A program made the translations under genes and the position numbers. This document shows positions 22,881 through 35,500 of a DNA stretch of 64,000 nt, piece after piece. Each line of letters opens with the position of its first letter. Positions within the stretch are counted from its first letter, which is position 1. The notes beneath the pieces were generated by a model, which saw nothing but the letters and a program-made list of their open reading frames with translations, was not told the origin of the DNA and did no database searches. The stretch covers positions 1,674,001-1,738,000 of the forward strand of contig JACZZP010000016.1 in assembly GCA_015183035.1 (NCBI GenBank), in the 5' to 3' direction. This stretch comes from Meloidogyne chitwoodi. Taxonomy: Eukaryota > Nematoda > Chromadorea > Rhabditida > Meloidogynidae.

Positions 22881-25538
22881 ATGGCAGCAATATTATATAT
22901 AGTTCCTCGTTCTCCTATTTACAGAGTTTATGTGTCGTCTATTTTACAAAGAAGTTTTCATACTGGAGAGTATCCTTTTAAAATCCCTACCCCAATAAAG
23001 GTTTGAATTATTTCTAAGAATAATATTTTTGAATTTTAAGCGTTCTTCAACTGATCTTCTCCAAGCTTTGGCTGATACTGTTAAAACGGATGAAACTGCT
23101 CCAAATTTTGCTCTCATAGATGATCCTTATACTATTCCAAGAAGCATATTAATTAAAAAAGAATATTTACTGGCAAAGGTATTCATAATTTTTTAATTCA
23201 ATGTAAATTGAATTTTAACTAAATGGTTTAGGCAAAAAAAGAAAGATTTTATTTCCTGTAATTTTAAGGAATATGGTCGTCGTACAGCCATTCGTTTAGT
23301 AGAAGAATGGCCAACACTTTTTATGCTTGATAGAGATCAGCCTAGATTAGGAGCATTTCGGCCTCAAAAACCTTTAAATCCAGAACTTGTAGAGCCAACA
23401 GAACAAAATTTATTACATATGATTTCAAATAGGAAAGTTACTGATGCTTTAAGATTGTATGAGCGTATGGGAGAAAATGCTGAAAATCTTGAAATAAATA
23501 CAAAAGTATGTATTTTTTATGTTTTGCGGACAAAATTTGCGGATTTCTTTGAAATAATTAAATTATATTTAAATTTATAGATGGACTTATTTAAATTACT
23601 TTGTTATTATAATGAAGAAAATATACCTCTTGATGAATTTGAATGGCCTGCAACACGAATTTATTTTTCTCATACTGAAGAGGGAAAAAATAATGAATGG
23701 AAAGGATTGATGGTTTATTTTTAAAATTTTAAAAAATTTTAATTTTTAAGAAAGATGGGCCTTGTTTGGCAGAACAACTTTTTGATAAACTACCCAAAAC
23801 TGATGAAACATATTCTTATTTAATTTGTGGCCTATGCAAATTCCCCAGTATTTATTCTGTTACAAAAGCAAAAATTCTTTACCAGGTTTTTTTATTGAAA
23901 TTTTCTTATAGTTTCATTAAGATTAGGATTTGTTATTTGAAACTAGAAATGTTTTTTTTTTAATTTTTAAATGTTTTTTTATTGTTCCTGATCTAATTTG
24001 AATTTTTATGACATTTGTCCCAATATTTTATTTTTAATTAAAAAATTTCTTTAAATTTTTAGGAAATGATCTCTTCTGGTTTTGTCCCCTCTGAACAAGT
24101 TTTTAATTTGATGATTAAGAATGAAGTTAATTTAGATGAAAATGCAAAATTTGATTTAAAATTTTGGTTAAAAGAAATGTCTAGGCTTGGCGTTTGCCCA
24201 AGTGTGACAACATTTAATTTTATTTTTCAAAATTTGGCTAAGGTTTATTTTATTTTTCCTTTTTTTAAATTAATTTTTTTATAGAATTCAAAATCAAAAG
24301 ATTCAAAAACTCCAATTTTTGATGAAAACAAAGATCCTATTAAAATAAAAGAAGAAGATCCCTGGATTTTTGCAAAAATGCTTATTAATGAGATGAAAGT
24401 TTTAAATATTGAACCAAGTTTAACAATATACTCACAAATAATGGAACTTTCACCTAATGACATTGTATTAATTTTAATTTTTTAAAAATTATGATTCTAT
24501 CATTTAAATTTTTTTGAATGAGAATTTTGTTTCCTCTTATTCCTTAGGAATTTTTTAACAAAATTTAATTTAAAATTAACAAAAAAATTTCTAAAAATTA
24601 TAATCTTTTTTTAGAGTTTCCGAGTTGCTTTGCTTAACGAAATATTTAAAAAATTAGAAGAAAAGTTGGAAAAATGTGAAATTAAAAATACAGACAATGA
24701 TGATCAAACATTCTTTAAAAATTCTTTAATTATTGCTTCAATTGCACAAAGTGAGAGTTTACTTGATAGAATGATGGAAATATATAATCACAAAAATAAT
24801 CGAGTAAAGATTGTTATTCCTTTAGATGAAAATAGGTATATTATTTTCTTTTAATTATTTGGGGGAATTTTTTAAAAGAATTTTATATTAATTTTCCTTC
24901 TTATTTTTATAATTATTTTTTATTTAAGGTTTTTTGAAAATTATTTAGTAGCAAAATTGTGTTGTCTTACATTAAACAATTTCTTGTTGGTTTATAAAAA
25001 ATTAGTTCCAAATTTGGTGACTCTTTCTACATTTCTTTTTCGTACTATAACAAAAGAAATTCAAAAAGTTTATTTTATATTAATATATTTATAAAAAAAT
25101 ATTTTTTTAAGAGAAAACCAGATGAATTTTGTTGGCCACTGTTAAAAAGATTAACACAAGATTTTATTGATTCTCATTGTTTTTTAGTAACTAAACTTCA
25201 AGTTGTTTTGCTTAAACATTTATTTGAAGTTAAACCAAATGTAAGTCTCTCTTTTTTTAACTTTAATTGGAATAAGGCCTCAATTTCTCTAAGTTTTTAT
25301 AAAATGTCTTTTAAATAATTAAATTTAATATTTAAAGCAACATTTATCAAGAAATGAAGCTGAAGAATATTTTAATTTATGTAAACGTTTAATAACAAAT
25401 ATTGAACAAAATGATAATTATCGTGCTTTTATAAAAGAAAGAAAAAGCATGCAGATATCTGATGATCAAAATATTTCTGAAGAAAAGGAAGAGGCAATTC
25501 AAAATGTTTTAAGTAATGAAGATTATGTAGAAACTTAG
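22881..25538 (+). CDS. Mitochondrial small-subunit ribosomal PPR protein (PTCD3/mS39)
   Basis: Eleven exons (22881-23000, 23041-23178, 23269-23505, 23581-23712, 23751-23885, 24063-24242, 24285-24464, 24615-24835, 24929-25067, 25112-25240, 25338-25538) encode 603 residues in frame. The N-terminus has Arg and hydroxylated residues without acids, as in a mitochondrial presequence. Next comes a close match to the PTCD3 N-terminal block, LQALADTVKTDETAPNFAL then DDPYTIP. PPR-like helical pairs follow, such as TYSYLICGLCKFP and PSVTTFNFIFQNLAK. PTCD3 is part of the mitochondrial 28S subunit near the mRNA entry and is needed for mitochondrial translation. It starts 243 bp after the protease-like gene and ends 317 bp before the Tudor gene. 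Confidence 0.85.
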
Positions 25539-25855
25539 GAAAGTGAAATTAGAAAATTAATAAAAATTGATTTTATTTTCTTGTTTTGTTTTTTTAAATT
25601 TTAATAATTAAATATATATTTATAATTTTGTATTAATTGTTTTTCAAAATATAATTATTTATTTTTTTCAATAATTTCAATGCAAATGCATAGTATATAA
25701 ACCACTTAACCAAGTACTCAATAAAATTCGCCCAACACCTCATAATTGATTTTAAATTAATTAAATCGCATATTTACAAAATTTATATAAATATTATTTT
25801 AACTTTATTATTTTATTTTCTAAATTTAGAAATTTCCAATCCTTTTTTGCAAAAG

Positions 25856-28800
25856 ATGGCAGAGCAACCGCCAAGGATTAGGACAATGGGGTTTTGCAAT
25901 CGTCCAGGCTCACCAGTGCTTAAATCTGTGCATAATCGTTTACAAGAAATGTATACAGAGAATGGAAAGGTTTTGATTAAATTAAATTTTTAATTATATC
26001 CCCGAGGATGAAGGAGGTTTGTTTCTTCGGGTAGTTTGAGTTGTTATACCTGTCACTAATTTCTCGAATACTTTCCGCTTTAAAATATCCTTCTAAAAAT
26101 ATTAAACCTTTTTATTTTTAGATTCACCGAATAATTCCAAAAAGTCAAGCCATTTGTTTACTTGCCCATATTGATTCTCCAAATTGTATTTGGTTTAAAA
26201 TGATCAATCATATAACAGAACAAATGAAATTACACAAATCAGTATCATATTTAGAACCTTTGGATATTGAAATTGAATTAAAACCTTTTGTTTATGTAAT
26301 GGCACCAATTGAAGAAGGAGTTTATTCTAGAGCAAGAATTTTACATATTCAACCAGTCAGATATAAACAAGAAAGGTTTTCTTTTGTTTTTGCACATTTT
26401 ATTGATGAAGGATATGGAACTTGGATGCTTGAGGTTTATTTATAATTTAGAGAAATGAGATTCTGATTTTTTAAACATTTTCTGATTTTTAGATCAGAAC
26501 AAAACTTTTTTTAGTTTTAATTAGAATAAACCAGAATTATTATTTAAAATCAGAATAGAATTATTTTCTCAGAATTATTCTGAAGATCAGAATTCTGATT
26601 TTTAATATTTAAAAAATCAGAATTCTGTTAAACGAAAACATTTTTTAAAGGAATGTCTCGCAAAAATTGATGCACAATTTCATTGGCACCCTTGGCAAGC
26701 ATTTCCAGTGGCACTTTTTAAATTTGATTTGCCAAAAAATCATAGGTATTTAATTTAAAATATAATTTTATTTTTTAAAAGTTCTTTTGAACGTTTAAAA
26801 TATTGGCCAGAGGAAATTAATGAAGAATTAATTAGAATAATGGGTGAATATGAACATTTCAAAATTGTCCCAGTTCAAGGAAAATTGACAAATGATTATA
26901 GTGAATATACAAGGGTATTTAATTAATTTATTTTTAAATAGATAAGAGTGCATTTATATTTTAAATTAGACACAATAGATTTTTTAATAAAAAATAATAA
27001 AATAGGTAAATTCTTTTAGTGAATAATCCTGTTTTGGTATTTAATGGGCCTTCAATCCTTAATTTTTAGTATTTTTGTGTTTAGGAAATGAGCGTTTAAT
27101 CTTGCAAGACTTTTTAATTTTTAAAAAATTTAAAGGCAGAAATATATGGATTATCATCTGAAAAAGACAATGAAAAAGAAGGAGGATCAGCAGAGTCAAT
27201 AAGTCATCGTCTTGCTTCTGAATTTCAACCATTGGAATTATTTGATAGAAATATGTTTCATATAAATCAACAGCCAATAGCTAAAAGGGAAGGAATTAAA
27301 CCTCTTTCTGTTTGTTTTTTTAAATTTATTTTAATTTTTTAATTTTTTAAAAAAGGCAAAAGATGGAATTTTACTTTTACAACAAATGCCAAAATGGAGA
27401 AGAACATTTCCTGAAGATTTTTTGATTAAAAACGAAGAAGTTGAAAATGAAAATGGAGAAGGAATAAGAGAAGAACCTCTTCCCCCACATTGGCTAATGA
27501 TTGATGGGGAATTACCTTTAGTTGAAAATTTTACTTTAAATTTATTAAAAGCTCATTATTCAACATCTGATGGCAAACAAGTTGTTTTTATTGATTGGAA
27601 TTCTTTGGTAATTTTTAAAGTTTTTTTCTTAAATATTAAAAACAAAACTTTGTTTTTTAATCAACTGGGCAATCAAAAGAATTTTTTTCATAATATAATA
27701 TAATTTATGGGAACTAAACAAACGAGTACATTAGAGTCTCCGACTTATTTTTCATCAGTTTTTCCTTTTTTCTCATATTTTGGCTCTTATAGACTTAAAC
27801 ATTTTCATTGCATGGATAGATGAGAGAATTTCCCAAAATTTCTCACTTATTCCAAAAACTCTTACTTATACCGACAATCCTTTTTAATTAAATAAAATAC
27901 TATTTATTTAAATAAATTTTTATCTTTTTTATTTTAGAAATCTCCATATGAATTTTATGCTTTTCCACTTAAACAAACCCAAAATGACACTAATAATAAT
28001 AATGGACAAATTGAAAAAAATCAAATTCGTCGTTTTTACAATTTTCAAACTGAAATAGCTTTAGAATTAAATAAATTTTATGGAGATCCAATAAATAGAA
28101 GACAAATTGATCCACAACAAGTTTTTTCAAATTTACAAGTTGGACCATTTTTTGGAATTTTTGAAACAAATGAAGAAAATCGTGGAAGAAATTTTAGAAG
28201 AATTCAAATTCTTGCAATGAGAAGAAAAAAAGAGCAGCAATGGACGACTGAATTTTGTAGAATACGTTATTTGGATATTGGAGGGACTGAAATTGTTCCA
28301 ATTTGTTGTGTTTTACGAATACATACAAAGTTAGAGGTTTTTTTTAAATTATTTTTTAGAGAGAATAGGTTAGGACACATTTTAATTATATGTGGAATTA
28401 GGAACGGGAATTGTCGGTTTTTGTCGGTTTTATATTCCCGATCGATCATTTCATATATTTAAAATTGCAGGTCCTGGTTTTTTAAAAATTCCTATCTCTA
28501 CTAAATATTAATAAATTAGAATATATATTTTAGAGTATATTAGAGTCTCTAATTTAATTTTAATTATAGACATTGCACTATTCCACCTCTTTGTATTCAA
28601 TTATGTCTTCAAAGTATTCAACCAGTAAAAAATAATAATAATTGGAATTTGGTATATAAATCTTTTAATAAATAAATTAATATTTTTTAAAGGATGAAAT
28701 ACGTTTTTTTAAAAATCAAATTAGAGTGGATATTCCAACAACTTGTAAATTATGTTTAATTAAGTTAGTTTTTACTTTTTTGGACCCTTCTAGTAATCAA

Positions 28801-29063
28801 AAAATTTGAAATTTTTAGCTAAAACATTTAAGAATATTTATTCAAAATTTTATGACTCTAAGTGCACTTTTTTTTAATTTTATTTTAATTTTCTCTTTTT
28901 TAGTCCACCTAATGCTGTTACTGAATATAATTCTTTACCACAATCTTGGCCAGGTGTTTATGGTATTTATCAATTTAATATAGCAAATAATATTCAATTA
29001 GAGGCACAAATGGTAAATTATGGTAAAGCTATTTATAGTGCAAAACATAATGGATTTTTGTAA
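25856..29063 (+). CDS. Tudor-domain protein, possibly EKL-1-like
   Basis: Ten exons (25856-25969, 26122-26433, 26651-26745, 26782-26914, 27136-27309, 27356-27607, 27938-28329, 28570-28651, 28693-28763, 28904-29063) give 594 residues in frame. A Tudor fold is suggested in exon 2: SPNCIWFKMI, then VYVMAPIEEGVYSRARIL and FAHFIDEGYGTWML. This is the usual order of strands ending in the F-x-D-x-G turn. A second, weaker copy may lie in exon 7 (SPYEFYAF onward to RIRYLDIGG). Tudor modules bind methylated arginine or lysine, often in small-RNA pathways. The two-Tudor layout recalls C. elegans EKL-1, but I cannot verify that by eye. The exon 7 donor is AAA|GTTAGA at 28329; the later GAG|GTTTTT would break frame. 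Confidence 0.7.
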
Positions 29064-29503
29064 TTTTTTTTAAAAATTATTTTTAATTTATGAAATTGAA
29101 ATTTTAGCCTTTTCTTTTTTGACTTTAAATTAACTAATTTATAAAACATATTTATTTTTTTTTTCAACTTGTATTTATTAATTTGTTAATCTTGCCTTAT
29201 ATACTCTTTTTTTATTTATTAAATGATGATTAATTTTAAGAGAACATTTGTTTGTTTTTTGAATTTTATTTATTTTTTTGTTCTTTAACGAATAAAAATA
29301 TAATTTATTAATTTAAAATATATTAAAAAAAAAAATATTTTTATTTTATTGGAAGTCTTAATTTTTAAAAGTCAAAAAGAAGGAAATAATTTAATATTTT
29401 TTTAAAATTATTTTCGGTTTAATGGTTCAAATAGTTTAATTTTTTTATTTAAAAATTAAATAATTTTTAAAGTTTAAATAAAATATATATTTAAATTATA
29501 ATA
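29064..29503. other. Convergent 3' spacer between Tudor and TRPM genes
   Basis: A 440-bp AT-rich stretch between two stop codons facing each other. It presumably holds both 3' UTRs. AATAAA-like signals are common here but not distinctive in such AT-rich sequence. Nothing else is seen. Confidence 0.4.
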
Positions 29504-32500
29504 TCACATTCTTAACATTCCAAACATTTGTTCCAAATCTTCACTTAATGAAAATGAATAATTGCGTTGTCTATTATTATTAACAGTCAAATGATGTCTT
29601 TGCTGTCTATTTTTAATTATTTAAATTAAAAAATTAATTTTTTAATTTAAATTTTTAGGTCCCCTCAATACTTAGGGATGTCCCCTCTAGTACTATAAAA
29701 TCATTTTTTCTTAAAAATATAAATTTACAGATTTTCATTTTCTCTCTCAATTTCTTCTTCAACTATTATTCCATTCTCTTCTTCATTTTCGATAAAATTA
29801 TTATGGCCATTAGAGTCTAGACTATTATCTTCTCCATCTTCTTCTTCCGATGTGGAAGGAATTAAAATTTGTGGAATTTGTTGTGTTGTTATTCTTTCAT
29901 CATTTAATAAAGATATTTGTTGACCTAATAAAATATTATAATTTTCTTCATTATTTGAAACTGTAGGGCAAAGCATTGGATAGACTCTAGCCCTTGGAAT
30001 TGCTTTTTTACTATTTGTTTGATAAATATTTATATTTTCTTCTTTTTGATTTTTTGTGATTTTTTCATTTTTTTGATGTTGTAAAGAAGATTGTTTAGAA
30101 TTTTGACATTCCATAAATTTTCCAAAAAGATTTTCTTGTGTTTGTTCAAGTTTATCTATTTTTGCCTGCATTTTTTGCAGTTGTATAAGCAATTCTCGGT
30201 TATATGAAGGGGAAAAATCAGAAAAACAATAACGATCAGAATTTCTACGTCTTAAAAAGAATAAAAAAGATTTTAATTTGATAATATATTTAAACAAAAT
30301 ATTTTGCTATCAAAGGGAATCGAACCCACAACTCTTTTACAGTACAACTGCGCACTAAACCACTAGACTACCAGAACATTATACAAGTAATCAAAATTAA
30401 TTATTATAATATTTTCTGAAAAAATACCTCTCAGTACAATCATCTTTTTGCCGGAATTTTCTCCTTGACAAATCATCCATACAATCCTCTTCAAAATCTT
30501 GTAAATCTCTAAGTTCATCTGTTCTTAGTTTGATATCTTTAAACTTTTAAAATTTAACCAAGTATTTTTTAAAATATTTTTTATTAAAGTTAACTTTAAT
30601 ATCTAATCAATTACTCAGACTTTATTGTACCATAAAATATTTTTATAAAAAATTACCGTTCAAATCATTAATATTAGATAAATGTTGTTCATAATGAAAA
30701 GGGCATAATATTCTTGACTTAAATTAATTAATTATTTTAATTTATTTTTTAAATTTTACCTTATAAATTTTTTTAAATAACATTAAAATATGAGCTAATG
30801 GAGTAAATGGAGGAGGCAAAAGAGGTGTTGATTTATATTCTAAAACTTGTCCATATCTTTGAAACATCCAAACTTGTTTAGACATTGCATTTGTTACATT
30901 AAATATATTACTTTTTTTTAAATAAAATTAATTAAATATTTATTTAAAAATACTTAAATATTGCAATAAGCATATTAATAAGTAAAATATTAGCTATTAG
31001 AAGAAATACTGTCATTAAAATTGGGGGAATCCAATAACCAGGAACACAATTTGTACCTGAAAAGAAGAGATAATTTGGTTATATAAATTTGTGTTTTGTT
31101 CACACACTAATGACCTTAAAATAAATAAAAAATATTTTCTACCTTCATCTCCACATGTGTCAATCTCTCCAGCATACACTTCGCCATAAAGCATAAAATA
31201 AGGCTTAAATAATCTTTTTTTTAATAATTAATTTTTAAATTCTTTTCCAACTTTGTAAAAAATATTTCGAACAAGTATCCACGCCCATTTTTCATGTGGA
31301 AAAGTTATTGATTGACGAGCTAAAAAATAATATTTTTTCAGAAAATTCAGACTCAAATGGACTATTTATAAATTAATTAGATAACATTCAGACTCTAATG
31401 TCATATTCTTTATAAATAACCTCAACCTTTTATACTCAAAAAGAATATCTTCAGACTCAAATGACAAAATACTTACCTACACCGAAGGCCATTAGAGTAA
31501 CCATTAATAAGGCAATAATATAGGACATTGCAAGAACCATTTTTCCAGCCATTGTAATATACGGCCCGATACGTGGATGTACTGACATAAAGTCAAAACT
31601 GTTTTAAATTGAAAAAGGATTGAGAAAAAGATTAAATAATTATTTTTCTTTACGTGACCATGCAAAATTAGTAAAAAAACGTGAAAAATTTAAAATTAAA
31701 TTACAAGGTCACATAACTCAAAATTATATAAATAAACGTTTTCATATGCCAAAGAACTGAATTAACTGCTAAAATCACTCTGCTATGACTATGCACTCTA
31801 ATTGGATCAAAACGAAAGGCAAAGCCAATAAAATAAGAAAGAATAGCTACAGTAGTTAAAATATTCCAATATTTACTGTAGAAAATTCTGACTTTTTCTA
31901 ATATTGAAGAAGATTCAAGAATTAAAAGCTAAAAAATATGATATTTTTTTAATTTTTGGAAGGACGTTAGAGTACGAGCGGCACCAAAACGACCTCTTCA
32001 AAAATAAAAAATATCTAAAAATGTCAAACCTTTCTAAAATGTTCCATTCCTAAAGCCAAAACATAAGAAAAAAGAAGCCATTCAAGAGGAGCAACTTTAG
32101 TTGGAAATTCAATAAGAAGAATATAAATAAATAAAAACATGAAGAAAAGAAAAGAGATTGCCCACACCCAGAAGGAAGTTATTGGTGCTGAATAGAACAT
32201 TCCAAATTTTGAAAAACATGAACAAAAAGAATCCTTCTTTTTCTTTAAAAATTAAAATTTAATTAAATTCTAAAATTAATTTTCAGACTCTAATGGTACT
32301 CCAAAATGTTCAATTATTTTTACCTTATTAAAAGAGGAAGAATCATTTAACATTTCTCTTAAATTATCATCACAAAAACAATTATCTCCTAAAAGAGGCT
32401 TTTCAGACTCTAAAGCACCCATTGCTGTTGAATGGGTGTTTCTTTCGTTAGTTGAAGTATATGAACTATTTAAAGGTGTTTTAAAATCAAGAAGTAGAAT

Positions 32501-35500
32501 AGTGGGTGGAAATAGAAGGCCAAGAATCACTTTGATATTGGATTGGCTTAAAAATTGAGAAAAAATAATTGTTTTTGATAATTTTTACCATTTGAGTCTT
32601 GAAATTCAAATAATCAAAATTTAAAATATTCTAAATGAGACTCAAATGGAAACAAATATCTAAAAGAAAATAAACCTTCTAAGTCTAAGACCTCCATGCC
32701 ACAATTCAGCTAACAAAATTTGACAACAAGGATGTGCAAGAAATCTTTTATTGTTAGCAATAACTGCCAAAGAAAGACAAGATTGTTGTCCCCAATTTGG
32801 TAATTCTGCACTTAATAATCTCATTGTCATTCGTTGATCTTGTTCATGACAATGATTTAATAATTCAAGGGAATAATCACGAAATTCCTAGAAAAATATT
32901 TATTTGGTCATAAGATGACACTAGAGTCTGGAATAAAAATGACATTTTATATCTAGGACTCTATTGTTTAAATATTTAAGTAAACCTGAGCATATTCCCT
33001 TAACTGATTGCTAACTTCCATTTCAATATAATCATGGGCCACATCTCTACTCATACATTTATAAAGTCTGATAGCAGCCAAAGCTTTAGCTAAAGGTTCT
33101 TCTCCATGTTGCCAAAATAATTTAGCCATTTCATGTCTTCTTGTTAAAACAGCCCAAAGCATTAATTCATTAAATGGAGAAGAAAATTCTGGTTTTTGTT
33201 GTATAGAAGGGGCTATTTGAGTATTATTATTTTCTCCACCTACTTCCCATCCCATTGGGGGAGTTGTGAGAGCATTTTTACGCTTAAAATTTAATTATTA
33301 ATTTATTTTAAAAATTTAATCTAATTTATACTTAAAGGGCTTTTTGAGTCTTAAACATTTTATTCAAAGATAACATTAAGTCTCTTTTATTTTACTCAGA
33401 CTCAAATATTCCTTTTTTAAATTTATTAGGCAAAAATTCAATTTTAAATATACTTTTGGCTGTTTGAGTCCCGACTCTTCATAATCACCACTTCCAGATA
33501 AGCATAATTGTAATGAAGAAAGTTGTTTTGTATTACTTCTTTTAATAAATGTTCTTTGTCCAATTAATATTTTTGCACATTCATATCGTATTTTAAATTC
33601 TCTAGTTGTATAGGCAGAGCGAAAAGCATTACCCATTAATCTTTCTATAGCTGCTCCTATTTCTGGAAGAGAAAAGGCTGATTTTCCGCCTTGAATTGCT
33701 CCTCCTTTTGGTTGTCGACTACCACCAGACATTAAAGGTAATAAAGATGAACCCTTTTAAATTATTTTTAAAATAAAATAAAATTTTAATAAGGAAAGTG
33801 GACGTTTGAGTGCGAGATTGAGTGCACACTCCAAGTCCGCGCTCACGTCCCAAATATTTTTTAATTTTTAAAAAATTCTCACAGTATTATATAAATATTC
33901 AAGTCGTTGAAAAGTCAAAAAACGTCTAGGTGATAAACCTTGTTCCAAAAATAGACGAACAAATTCAACTTTAGAAGATAACAAAGCCTCCATCATTGGC
34001 TAAATAAATATATTCAATATTTTTATTTTAAAAATATTGAATAGAATTTCTTCTGAAATATTTGGCATTAAAAAAATATTTTTTATTTTGACATTCTGTT
34101 TTATTTAATTAATTTATTTATTTTACTTGTATTAACCAATCAGGATCAGAAGGATATAATAAATTTGTTTTATTAAATATTTCACTTTTAGCAATATCTT
34201 CACGTCCCCAAGCTAATGTTAATAATAATTGATCTACTAAGGTTAAATCTTGTCCATGCAAAAGTGCTCGAAGTATTACTTTATCCATTTTATGTTCATC
34301 AGATTGAAAATGTTGTAATAAATTATTTTCAGGGACGTGAAAGACTGTCAACTATAAAAGAATTTTAATTGTATTTTTCGGGTCTGAAACACCTTTCATT
34401 TGAGTCTCGGAATTTTAATTAGAGTCAGAATTTAAAAATTAGACTCAAATGGAAAAAAATAAAAAGGGAAATTATAAGACTCAAATTGTTTAAATTGAGT
34501 ATGAGTTAAAAATAAAATATTAAGACTCAAATGGCAACATTTTTGTATTACTCAATTATAAAAGACATTAGAGTATACTCATAAATATTAAAAATAAATA
34601 AAATAACCAAATTATTCCTTTTTTCCACACATTGTGAGATACGGTAAAGTAAAGCTTCTGCTGCACTTGCTTCATTTTTATTATTATTAATTATTTTGTT
34701 TGCCATAGATAGTAAAAGAGAATATAATTTTGATTTTAATTTACTAAATTTAAAAAATTAAATAATTTTATTTTTATTATTTTTACCCATTTTCATCAAA
34801 ATGCTTAACTCCAAATGCTAAAAGATCAGAAATACGTCCACTACCTTCACAAATAATTACCTTGAAAATACAGTGAATTAAGTTTATTAAATTGGGGTCT
34901 TCCCGCAAATACTTCCGAAACGGGGGTAAAGGATAAAGAATCCCTTGACGGCGGTTATCTTATTTTAACGGGGGTTTTCAGAACGGGGACTATTTAACAA
35001 GCAGGTAAAAGTTCAAATTGACGGGGGATTTCGAGCGGGGGGTATTTTAGAAAGACACGGGGGCTCGTCCCTCATTTCCAAATTAAAAAAAATATTTAAA
35101 AATAACCCAACAGGAATAGGCTGTTGACCACAAAGACATCGATAAATAGCATTTAACGTACATATTCCCCCTTCTAACGCTACACATATTGTAGGTATTT
35201 TTCTACCATTTTTATTACATTTTTTAGCTAAAAATTCTTCCATTCTTCTTCTTAAAACAATTTCTGCTCCATAACGATTAGAGGTTCCATTATCAGCTAA
35301 TAAAAAATAAGAATGTCTATCATTTAAAGGTAATCCATTAAAAAAAGATTTTTGTTGTTCTTCTCTTCTTTCCTTATTTAAAGAGGAAATATTTGAAAAG
35401 TAGTTAAATGGCAAATTTTGCCTGTCATAAGCAATGTGGGTGTCATGTCCAATTAATTGTTCCCGACGTTGTAACAGTCCCCAAGGTGCAATGCCCACTG

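Noticed and set aside
28336..28570. Donor GAG|GTTTTT at 28336 for the Tudor gene
   Set aside because: It would put the next exon out of frame; the donor at 28329 (AAA|GTTAGA) keeps frame through to the stop.
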